Shown: one piece after another, positions 13,501-23,908 of the stretch | Layout: each line of letters begins with the position of its first letter | How positions within the stretch are numbered: position 1 is the stretch's first letter | DNA from: Parascedosporium putredinis | Taxonomy: Eukaryota; Ascomycota; Sordariomycetes; Microascales; Microascaceae | Reading direction: 5' to 3' | Assembly: GCA_949357655.1 (NCBI GenBank) | Contig: CASHTG010000018.1 | Coordinates: forward strand, 1,178,001-1,242,000 | Length of the DNA stretch: 64,000 nt | Position numbers and translations under genes: made by a program | Notes under the pieces: model-generated | Seen by the model: the letters and a program-made list of their open reading frames with translations, nothing else | What the model was told of the DNA's origin: nothing | Database searches by the model: none

Positions 13501-16448
13501 CGCCGTAGTATTCCACTATTCCTGGCGAGATTTACAATATCACGAAGCCGTATATTACCAATTTAATGATGGGCGAAGATAAAATCACTTGACGTTCTCC
13601 TTTCACCCCGAAGGGTAGACAGTCAAAGGGAGGGGGTGCCCGTTATGTCTGGGCGTGTCCTAAAGTCATGGAGTCTCTTTCTTTCTCTACCCGTGTAGTT
13701 TAATATGTGGTTTCTCGAGTCGAACCCTCCAAGAAGATCTGGATAACGCCCTAGAATGGGGGTTTAACATCCCGGGGAGGTGGGAAATGATTCTCATGCT
13801 AACCTGCATCATCGTCATCAAGCTGCTCTTGTACCCATGACATCAAGTCTTGTTTCTTTTCAACGGTCTTTGACAGCACCTCGCAACCCAATCCCTGGCC
13901 AAAGCCCCTTATCTAGTGCTTTTATTTCTTTCAACCTCTTTTTTGGGGGCCATGACTCTCATCTTAGACGCGTGACATGCATACACACACAACGACAAAG
14001 TGCCAAGCACGTCAAACACTCCCTCTCTAGCACGGTCAGGTCCGTTCTCCGGAATCTGAGATCGAGCCTTTCCACCTCTCCTTCCGGGCACCCCGGCCCA
14101 CCAGCGAGAAACACGTTTATCAGGGGGAAAACGTGAAGCCGAGAAGTGGAACGGGGGCCAAAGCCTTCCCCCGTGTTGCATCCAGGACGGGGTCGACCTG
14201 TGAGGGCGAGGTGTCTCCCGCACCCGGTGGTAGGGTTCGGGGGTTGAGCAGAGGATGGGATGGGGTTTTCAATAGTTGATCTCGCAATCATACGAGTGAG
14301 CACGGTAATAAGACTAGGGGGCGAGGGGGGAGTAGCGGGGAAGGAAGAAGAAGAGTATGTCAGTCTTGGTATCCGGAAGAACTCCGGAGAAGACCTTCTA
14401 ACGGGGGGGCAAGGGGAAAGCAAGGAGAGTCAAGAGAGAAGAGATGGGAAAATGCGACCAAGGCCCAGTGTTGACGTGTGGGTTCCAAAGGCTAGCAGGG
14501 ACCAGGCTGGACGTGAGATTCCTACATCGTATCCGGCGGCGGGAACAGGCAGGATCACAACTCCCCACCGGCTCCTCAGGGTCTGATCAATCCAGTCCTC
14601 CTTGTTTTGCCGCGCCGCGGCCCTCCCACAAATAAGGGAAAAGGAAAAAAGGAAGGAGAAGGGGTTAAACCGGCCCCCTGGCGCTGAAGGAACAAAAGTA
14701 CCGGGCTAGTCTAGCCAGTGGCATTTTTGGGGGAAGGGTGGGAGGAGGGGAGGGGTTCAGCCTGTAAGCCCAGAGGGAGGAAGAACAGGCTCTGGGTGTG
14801 TCTACTTGGAAGTCTGGGTCTGTTCTCGCCCACGACGATAGCTCCGAGCATCTCGGCACTTCACTGTGTCCAGGACGGAGACGCCCTCGGCGGAAGGAAT
14901 GCCACAACCGCACTGGTACCACCAAGATCGACATGGAGCGTCACGGCGGACCTGGGTCTCTCCTACTTGTATTACTCTCTCTCACGCTTTTCCAGCCCGG
15001 TCCCTTGGGGGCCCTTGGGTAAACCCCAAGATCCCGGTCGAAGCTGGGTCGCCGGGGTGTCGGTTGGAAAGCCTTGCCCCCTGTCCCGAGGGTGAAGAGA
15101 AGGTGAAAACCGCTCACGGAAGCTTGCTGGCGCGCGGGCTTTCCAACACGACGTTGAGACGAGTTACGCCCTCGGTCAGACGTGCCCTCGGTGCCCTTTG
15201 CGAGGCCGGCATGGTATGTACGGGGTGGCTGGGAGGAGGAGGGCGCGGGTCGGGATACAAAAGAACATGAGGAAGAAACAACGGTTGTTTCCATTTTTTG
15301 TTGCCTTCGCTCCTGCAGTGCGCGCGCAATGACAACATTGAACTTTTTTCCTTCTTTTTCTCGTTTTTCCCTCGTTCTCCCTTCTTGCTCCCCAATCTTG
15401 GGGTCGGATTCTGGACATGGGTTCTATTACAAACCAATTGATCTTTCTCGCTGGCCTGGCATCGCTGCTACATCAATGGTAGTCTGCTACCATTTTCCGG
15501 CACCAACTCGCCACTGCAACTCTACATACTTTGCCCAGCGGGCCTTGTGCCGTGTTTCTGTGGTGTGATGGCTATGTGACAGAGGGCGAGAGAGAGAGGT
15601 AGACGGGGAGAGAAGGGGAGAGGAAAGAACGGCTCGTGTGTATATGTGAGCGAGGTGAGTGTGTGCGCGCATGTGCACATGTGCAAGTGTCTTGGTGGGA
15701 GAGTGAGATTATTGGAGTCCAGAGACATTCTTGCGAAGAGGGTGTGGCCCTGTACCCTGCTCGCTACACCAACTTACACACACACACCCACCCTATGCCC
15801 TTTCCAGCCTGTCATCTTACGCACATATACACACCATCCTATCGGCATCGCCAGGGTCATTTTCAAAAATCCATGGCTCCCGTGCTTGTGGTGTGGGAAA
15901 AGGACAGCAGAGCGTCTCTGCGTCTCTCTTCGAGTCTCTCGCGCTCGCGCGCGCTCGCGCGGCCACTCCTCTCGCAGCACCCGCCTATTCCGGACCCTTG
16001 TTCAGTGTATACAGTACGGGTTGATATGGAGGCTGAAGGGGGAGGGCGGGCGGGCGTCTCTCGACTCACGGGAATGGTAGAAGAGGGAAAGGAAATTCAA
16101 AAAATCGATGTGACGGTTTGTGCGAGGTTTCTGCCCCGGCATCCCTCCTTGTTTTGTTTTGCTGGTCCTTTCTTCTTTCGGCTTCCGATGGTCCTCTTTC
16201 CTGCTACAACAAGTTTCTCCCGTTCATCCAAGGCAGGTGGGAAATGACCACACTGGGCCTCCCTCATTTTCCTCAACTTCCTTTTCCTTCGATACTAACA
16301 CTCCCCCTTCCCCCTTAACCGCGAGTCGATGGTGTTTTCCTCTCTTCCAACTTTCGTGTTCTCTTACCAGCCAATGTGGCACCTAGAATGTCACCTAACC
16401 CCCCTTTGCCTAGATATACGAGAACCACTACCCTTCCCCTAATCTTCT
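10570..16448. other. Gene-poor stretch between CIA2 and SNU114
   Basis: About 5.9 kb without a recognisable gene. The longest open frame (minus strand, 11807-12355, 182 codons) has no motif I know and is not supported by splice signals or composition. The stretch contains A/G tracts (11275-11335), C/T-rich segments (about 13300-13380, 15335-15400 and 16130-16330) of the sort seen in fungal promoters and leaders, and the simple-sequence cluster listed separately. The last few hundred bases are the 3' flank of SNU114, which is on the minus strand. The C/T-rich segments have no downstream + strand gene to serve, so an unannotated transcript is possible. Confidence 0.55.
15559..15965. repeat. Cluster of simple-sequence tracts (GA, GT, CA, alternating CG)
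   Basis: In order there is a GAGAGA/GGGAGA tract (about 15582-15630), a GTGTGTATATGTG/GTGTGTGCGCGC stretch (about 15637-15692), a CACACACACACCC run (about 15776-15792) with more CA-rich sequence to 15835, and an alternating purine-pyrimidine CGCTCGCGCGCGCTCGCGCG stretch (about 15941-15961). Such tracts are known to adopt triplex or Z-DNA forms. The GT and CA parts are roughly complementary to each other. No gene overlaps them. Confidence 0.6.
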
Positions 16449-19400
16449 CTACACCTGGTCTAGGAACCCGCTCTCTTTGAGTTGATTATACTGCTCCGGT
16501 TCCAAGAATGTGGCGACCGATACGTCGTCGCTGAGGCCCTTCCTTCGTCGAGTCTTGAGCATGAAATCTCTTGCCGTAGCTTGTACGCTAGCCGCTTGTA
16601 GCGGCCTCACTACTACCGTCTTGTCGAGGGGGTCGCCCGGCACGATGCTCCAGTTGTCGAAGAGTAGGCTAATCATGGCTGCACCCTGCGTCTTGATACG
16701 GAGATCGGTCTCGAACCCGAAGCTGTCGATGACGGGTATCAGACCGTTGACCCGGCTCAGGGGCGTCCCGGCAATCTGGCCCTCCGTCAAGACATGCCCA
16801 CGCCGTCTCGAAAGACACGTGTAGACTTCTGTAGTGTAGCTGTCGAGGCAGGTAACCGACACCTGGTACATGGGCTCCATCAGCCTGGGGGAGGCGAGGA
16901 GGAATGAAGAGTAGCATGTGCGTCGCGCCGTCGGGATGATCTGGCTTCCTCCTCGATAAATGGCCTCCGATGCTAATGTCACATCCGTCACTCTAAACTT
17001 TGTGTTGCGGATGGCTGTGATGTCCTTGACCATTAGCTAACTGAAGCCTTTTGAGCCCTGCCTGAAATGGGCAACAAGTCGGGGGCATCCACTTACGCTC
17101 ATCCGTCAAAGGACCTTCTCTCGTAGCCCAGCTAAAGCCTTGCGTGATGGGTTGCCTGACTAACCTCAAAAGCTTCTTGTCAACCTATACAAAGTGTTAG
17201 ATACTTAAAACCCCAAGATAGGCCGTTTTAGATAGAAAGAGAGAAAAGGGGAAAACAAAATCGGCCCGATGTTTGCTAATCGCATTCCAACTTACTTCGC
17301 CAGGTAGGGTGTCGTCCTGTAGGATACTGGTCCCGACCTCGTCTGGACCGAAAGCCCAAATGCTACGCGCGGCGAGCTTGTCCCAGCCATAGGTTGTCTC
17401 GAAAAAGTCTGCCGTCTTTCTGATGGGATCCTTGATTTTTACCGTACCATTTTCTATGTCTCGCGATATGCCATCGTCCAGCGGCTCTGCGATCATGGTG
17501 ATTCGGTTCTTCTTGTTCGGCGATACTCCTAAGCATTTGGTCATGGACTGCTCTACCACGGTTTCACAGAAACCTGTCACCGGGTCTGAGACTTTGACTT
17601 CCATGTCGGAGTAGAGCTTCCTTAAGTCGTGAAGCACACAGTCCATGTACAACTCTCCGGTGCCCACGATGACGTGCTCTCCGGAGTCTTCTACCCTGGT
17701 GTCTACCAAGGGGTAGCTCTTCTTGATCTTTCGTAAGCCGTCCAGCATCTTGGGTAGCTCAGAAGGGTTTACCGGCTCCACCGCCACCTTGACGACCGAC
17801 TGAGTGAAATGTGTAATGGGCTTGAAGATGTACGCATCCTCATCATCGTCAAGCTTAGGAGGCACCAAGGTCGCCGTTTTCACGATCGAATTGTCCACGC
17901 CGCTAATTAATACCCACTGGCCGGCGGGTACGCCATCCGTGGGAATGTTGTATCTTGTATTTGCGATGTACACGTCGTCGAGAGTAGCGGGAACCATGTC
18001 TTCTTCGTCGTCTATTGAGTAGCCTTCACCGAGAACGCGAACTTGCGCACCAGGCCGCGCTGTACCGCTGAGAACTCGGCCAAACGAGTAGAACCGTTTC
18101 GCGTCTGCCGTGTTGAACAACTTGCTGATGTGAACCACGAGGGGGCCTTCCTGATCGCACGCCTTCATCGAGGCCGCAACTTTGCTGTCGAGGGGACCGG
18201 TATAGTACTTTTCAAGGTACTTTTCCGCTGCCTCGGCGGGAGACGGAATATGCTTGACAATCATGTCGACAAAACCGGTGGAGGGTCCGAAGAATTGTTC
18301 GCAAGCCAACTTTAGTAGCACTTTGGCGTCGGACTTGTATTGGCTCGGCTTGAGGGTGATGCCCAGAGATTCTAGGACCGGCCGGAGGTCCTCGGCAGAA
18401 TCGGTAATAGTATGGGTGAAGAGTTTATAGACGGGCTCGAGAACAAAGTGTAGGAATGACCGATTCGCACCAGGCTCGACTGCCTTCCTCGTGAAGGATC
18501 GCGCCTTGGGGTTGAAGTAGACATCTCCCCACAGTCTCTTGGCAAATTCATCGACGTCGATGCCGCCATAGGTATCGGTGTACATTTTCGCAAAGGATGG
18601 GAGGGTGAAGGACCATCCAAGTTCCGTGGACGCGAAAAGGACATTGCCCTTTTCGGGGCTTACTCTCTTCGCTGCGCCCTTTCCTGGGAGTGCCCTTTCG
18701 ATCGCGCCGTTCACCTCCTCGATGACGTGGCGGATCTTGAAGTAAGCCTCCTTGGGTGGAAGCCGCAGCTCCAAAATGAGACGGTCCATCTTGTTGAGGA
18801 CAAGAGTTAGCGGGATATCCTCGAGAACGGCGTGCTTAATAATTTGCTCCGTGTTGACTTGGACACCCTCCAAGACGTCCACAACTAGGGCCACGCCATC
18901 TACCAACCGCAGCGCGGCGGCTACCTCGTCCACAAAATTGACATGTCCCGGGGTATCGATGATGTTGACGAGATGGGATTTGCCCTTCGAAGTGGGCAGA
19001 ACTAAGCTCATAGGCGCAGCCTTTGCCGAGAGGCCACGTTCCCGTTCTAGAACGCTAATATCGGTGTATCGTAGCTGCTCGTCCCTCTTCCTGCCTGTCC
19101 TCCGTTCGAGGCGCTCGCTGATGTCATGGGTTTCGAGGACAAGCATGTCCATGAAGGCCGTCTTTCCGTGATGCAAGTGTCCGGCCAGGGCAATGTTCCT
19201 AGTCTGCTCAGGGAAGTTCATCAGGCTCGTCATAAAATCCCTGTCAAAAAAACCTAGGTAGGTCCGCCTCCTCGATGTTGAACTTCTTTTGCTCGACAGG
19301 TGCGATGATGGGCTGTGATAGAGGTTGAGCATCCACCTCCTCCACCAGGGTCTCAACTTCGGCACCATATGTCTGCTCGGCGGTCGGGTAGTATTGCTTG

Positions 19401-19751
19401 TCTTCGTGTAATATTATCGCATTCGAAGGACCCTCGTCTGGTTTCCTTGTTAGCTAACTCCCAGGTCCCGAGCATGCGCTATGCCATGCGATGGGAGCGC
19501 ACGTATCGGCCTTGGGGGTAAAAACGTACCATCAAGCTCCATCACACCTTGGCTCGCAGCCACACTCTCGTTCTCCTCATCGTAGACATATTTAGAAGCT
19601 TCGTTACCGCGCTCGGAACCTTGTTCGGACTCAACCTCCTCGCCAATAAAGTTGCCAAACCTAAGAACACATCATGGTTAGCCTGCAGGTTGGCGCAAGG
19701 GGAATAGGCGGGCATCGCGGTATCGGCGCACTCATCGTATAAATCATCCAT
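16449..19751 (-). CDS. SNU114: Snu114/EFTUD2, GTPase of the U5 small nuclear ribonucleoprotein
   Basis: EF-2-like GTPase of the U5 snRNP and U4/U6.U5 tri-snRNP that controls Brr2 unwinding during spliceosome activation and disassembly. There are five exons: 19751-19732, 19660-19530, 19437-17296, 17184-17097 and 17014-16449. Splicing gives the diagnostic N-terminus MDDLYDEFGNFIGEE. The G1 motif GHLHHGKT is at about residue 133, followed by the switch II DTPGH, the NKMD motif and the EF-G-like C-terminal domains, ending VPGDPLDK and a short basic tail. The exons total 2947 nt. A frame break lies at the run of seven A (19246-19252 on the plus strand), in the segment that normally reads DLP..FFDRDF. 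Two missing bases there give 982 residues, the normal family length. Everything downstream is intact, so an assembly error is more likely than a pseudogene. Confidence 0.95.
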
Positions 19752-21530
19752 GTTGACGATAGATCACTGCTCAATGTGGTTTCGCAGGTGGGCTAGGGGA
19801 TGAATTGGCCGTCTTGGGTGTCGCGCGTCACCGACGCAAAAATTCCGTGTCGTTTGCGAGGCTGGGATCTAAAATCGCAAAAGAGCAATCACGTGGGGCT
19901 GCAAGGCTGCCACTACAGAGCCAGAATCCTGGTCAGGAAAAATTGGGCACAGGACCGTTTGTGTAATGAGCTTCAACAAGCTGTGGGTGCGTCGTGTGCC
20001 CGTCAACTCACTGCGAAGGGTTCAATGTTTGCACTGGGCCCAAAATCTTGCAAGTACAGGTACAGGTACAATTATTGAGTGCCAAACTCGGATACTAGAG
20101 GCAGCTAATTAGAGGGCCAGGCGCGTTCGTGCCCAGTTCAATGTTCTTTGTCAATCCGACTTGTTAGTATTGGCGCCGCCCCGCACCCCCGTTTCTGACC
20201 GACTATGTGGGGCGCCGTCTTCACCGACTCCTTGAAGATATGCCCATCTACTAACGGGGCAGGTGCGTACTTGCATCGTGCACAGGCTTGACAACGCATC
20301 TCTAGGTCTAGAAGGTATCATGCCCGCCACTTGATCAAGGATGATTTGGCCCGGTTCTCAAGGTTGGCATAATATCCATCGCTCACCTTGTAAAACGAGG
20401 TCCACGTCTTAGAATCTCCTGAATTGCAATCAAAAGGCAATTGGTTGAAATCAATGCAGGAATGGCTCTCGACGACGACCAACCCTCGGCATGCCGTATC
20501 GCGATGACTAGGGGCCACATAGAGGGCCATGCCACTGACATATGGATCGTTTACCTGAGCACTCTAAGAACCTTGAGGCTTCGTTGAACATGAGGCAATG
20601 TCTATATTTTTATTGAAGTGAGGCGTTGGCAGGTGGCAGTGGTCTTTGAGTTATGGGGCACCCATTGATACAGGTAAATAGACAATGTGATCGGGTGTCC
20701 ATGAGTAGACCTGTCAATGGATATCAATCCATGTATTTGGCCTTCTCTGCTCGTCTCCTTCGGCCAGGGAAGGAGGAATGCTCCATGCAGCGGACTGCAT
20801 CCGGTTTGACATGTGTGAGGATGCGGGGTCCGAGTCGAGAAGGCACAAAGGAGGAGGGAAACAGCAAACTGCTTGGCTTGGAGGAGGGGTAATAAACAAA
20901 ACCCACAATGGGTGAGGGGCAATGGGCCCTGGTTCAGGTACAAGCGGGAACACGCCCCCACCAAAATACGGCGTCAATTGACGCAAGCCCAACTTTGGCC
21001 AGAGGCAAGCAGAGGCTACATTCCCTACGATAAAATCTCTACAAGCACTTGACGTTGAGGCGTAAGGTCTCAAAGACTGGAAGTAGATTTGATATGTTAA
21101 CATCAAACGCCCCGCAAGCCATTCATCTAAAGCGAGCAAGGGATGGGGGTCTTTGTTGGGGGCCACCTAGCAACCAGGTTGGAAATATGGGAGCCTAGCT
21201 TCTTGTTGAACAGCTTTGGTCTCCGAAAGCGGATTGTAACGGAAAATACCGCCCTTCGGCCGATGTCGACGGTTGACGCAAAGGGCGCTTCTGCTTGGGC
21301 AATTGGGGAAAAATACTCTCCCTCTGGGCGTGTAACAAGGGGAAATTGTAGCAAGAGAGAAACTACTTTTTTACAAACATCCCCCTCTCTCTCTCTCGCC
21401 GAAAAAAAGAGGGCACTTATAGATCCCGCCGCTAGTCCTCCCAGCTTCCCTCCCTCTTTGCGCTTGTAACCCCTCCTTCTCCTCCATCCTCTCTTCCCCA
21501 AACAGAAAATACCTGTCACGATAAGTCAAC
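19752..21530. promoter_or_regulatory. Divergent intergenic region SNU114-ERG10
   Basis: About 1.8 kb separating two divergently transcribed genes, so it should hold both promoters. No coding sequence was recognised. It contains three tandem GTACAG-type units (20054-20070) and C/T-rich leader sequence immediately before the ERG10 start (about 21380-21520). Confidence 0.5.
20054..20070. repeat. Short tandem GTACAG repeat
   Basis: Three head-to-tail units of GTACAG (the last truncated to GTACA), about 300 bp upstream of the SNU114 start. The function is unknown and it may be chance microsatellite. Confidence 0.5.
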
Positions 21531-23048
21531 ATGTCGAACCTTCCTCCCGTATACATCGTTTCCGTTGCCAGAACACCTATCGGGTCGTTCCTAGGGTAGG
21601 CCTCGTGCGAATCCAAACTCACCCGAAACCATCTTGGTCTTTCTCCTCCAGAACCAGCCGGGATCGGGGCATAGCTGGAGCCTTTTACTGACTTTTGTCC
21701 CGCCTACAGCTCTCTGTCAAGCCTTTCCGCTATTCAATTGGGTGCTCATGCCATCAAGGGTAAGCTCTGCTCTTGTCGTACCAATATCTTCCATGTCCCA
21801 TCTTCGCCTACCTCCTTCCTCTCTTCTCTACCGCGCACACGCTCTCCGGGGACGATGTACCACCCATAATACTAACACCTCTAGGTGCCGTTGAGCGCGT
21901 GCCTCAGATCAAGCCCGAGGATGTCGAGGAGGTTTTCTTCGGCAATGTCCTCTCCGCCAAGTAAGCCTCATATCGTTGCCTAGAAAGATGCATACCCCTG
22001 TGCCTTCTTCTACATGTCTAACATTAACTTCCCGCTCAACAGCCTAGGACAGGCCCCGGCTAGGCAATGCGCCCTCGGCGCCGGCCTTTCCAACACCGTC
22101 CCCTGCACCACCGTCGGAAAGGTCTGCGCCTCCGGTCTCAAGGCCATCATCATTGGCGCCCAGACCATCATGACCGGCAACGCCTCCATCGTCGTCGCCG
22201 GCGGTACCGAATCCATGTCCAACACCCCCACTACCTCCCCGTCCTCCGAAACGGTGCCAAGTACGGCGACCAGACCCTCGTTGACGGCGTGCTCAAGGAC
22301 GGTCTCACCGACGCTTTCAAGAAGGAGCACATGGGTATCCAGGGCGAGCTCTGCTCCCAGGAACACGGTGTCTCCCGCGAGGAGCAGGACGAATACGCCA
22401 TTAAGTCCTACCAGAAGGCCCAGGCCGCCACCGAGGCCGGCGTCTTCTCCTCTGAGATCTACCCCATCGAGGTTAGCGGCGGCAGGGGAAGCCCGCCATC
22501 AAGGTCGACCGTGACGACGAGGTCAAGAACCTTAACGTAGACAAGCTCAAGGCCATGCGTCCCGCCTTCAAGCCCAACGGCGGCACCATCACCGCCCCCA
22601 ACGCTGCTCCTATCAACGACGGCGCTGCCGCCGTCGTCCTCATGTCCGAGGCCAAGGTCAAGGAGCTCGGCGTTCAGCCCATCGCCAAGATCCTTGGCTG
22701 GGGCGACGCTGCCCAGGAGCCCGAGCGCTTCACCACCGCCCCCGCCCTCGCCGTTCCCAAGGCCATTAAGCACGCCGGCATCTCCGAGAGCGACGTTGAC
22801 TACTACGAGATCAACGAGGCTTTCTCCGTCGTCGCCCTCGCCAACATGAAGATCCTCGGCCTCGATGCCGAAAAGGTCAACATCTTTGGCGGCTCCGTTG
22901 CCATTGGCCACCCCTCGGCTGCTCCGGTGCCCGCATCGTCACCACCCTCACCACCGTCTTGCGCGAGAAGAAGGCCAAGATTGGTGTCGCCGGTATCTGC
23001 AACGGCGGCGGCGGCGCTTCTGCGCTCGTCATTGAGAACTTGCAATGA
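21531..23048 (+). CDS. ERG10: Acetyl-CoA C-acetyltransferase (acetoacetyl-CoA thiolase)
   Basis: Condenses two acetyl-CoA into acetoacetyl-CoA, the first step towards HMG-CoA and ergosterol. There are four exons: 21531-21595, 21710-21759, 21885-21960 and 22043-23048. Splicing gives RTPIGSFLGSLSSLSAIQLGAHAIKGAVERV. The nucleophile is about Cys92 (KVCASGLKA), the general-base region is GHP at about His354, and the second catalytic Cys is about 384 in CNGGGGASA. It has no C-terminal peroxisomal SKL-type tail and no clear mitochondrial presequence, so a cytosolic Erg10-type enzyme is inferred. Three single-base breaks occur: the C5 run at 22225-22229, the G4 run at 22485-22488 and the C4 run at 22911-22914. 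Restoring one base at each gives 400 codons. The codons between the breaks are fully conserved, which argues against decay. Confidence 0.93.
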
Positions 23049-23908
23049 GGCCAGGGGACGCAGGCTGCTGAGCCTGTCGCCGCTGCACATCTGTAGCAGG
23101 TAAAGTCTAGGAATGGAGAAAACGAAAATCGGCTGATAGTCATGTAATCAATCATTGGTGAAAGGAAAAGGCGACAGAAGGAAGAAAAGCAAGCCGTTGG
23201 GCATATAAACACAAATATCGTACACCAATGCTCTCTAATGGACCAAACGGCCAAAATACCTGCAATAAACTCATACCCTAAATTCAACCATCTTCAAGCT
23301 TGATCATTGGGAGTCCTTTCGCCTTATTTTTCGCCCATAGGTGTGTACCAAGTTTCACATCGATATTTATTAGTCTTCACCGGAAGATGAACCGGAATCT
23401 TGTTCGACCATTAATTAGCGTAGAAAAGAGAAAATGTGATTTCATCCGATTTAGCTCCAACACAAAACTAGGAGAGGGCACAACTCCGACTAATATTACA
23501 TAGGGGTGTGAGCTAAGCCTTTTTATACTTCGTGATCCCCTTTCTCGCTATCGACGCGTCCCGCTGCTCACTACCCACTTGCTATTCACCATGCGGCTCC
23601 TCTGCGCCAGCTATATCCTAGCTAGGCTGCTCACGACGTGAAGGGGAAACATGGTAACCGAAAAGAAAGAAAGAAGATAACAAAAGATTGGCTGCCGACG
23701 TTGAGACGCGAGTCGATATGCTAAACCCCGCAAAACCACCCCCTCCCTTCCTGCAGTCGTACGCTTTCTTGGCCGATACCCAAAGGTTCGGCTTTGAAAG
23801 AAAAGAAAAAGAGAATCTGGGATATGGAAACAAGGAATAAAAAAAAGCCGGATATAGATGTAAAGGTGAACCGGGAAGGAAAAGGATACGTGTCATGATA
23901 GTGAGCGA
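23049..23908. other. Convergent 3' flanks of ERG10 and SIN3
   Basis: About 860 bp between two stop codons. No coding potential was seen. The sequence is A/T-richer than its neighbours and contains AATAAA-like words (for example near 23264), consistent with 3' untranslated regions and polyadenylation on both strands. Confidence 0.5.

Noticed and set aside
20296..20372. tRNA-like A-box sequence around AGGTCTAGAAGGTATCATGC
   Set aside because: No proper B box (GGTTCTCAA instead of GGTTCRANNC) and no pairing acceptor stem.
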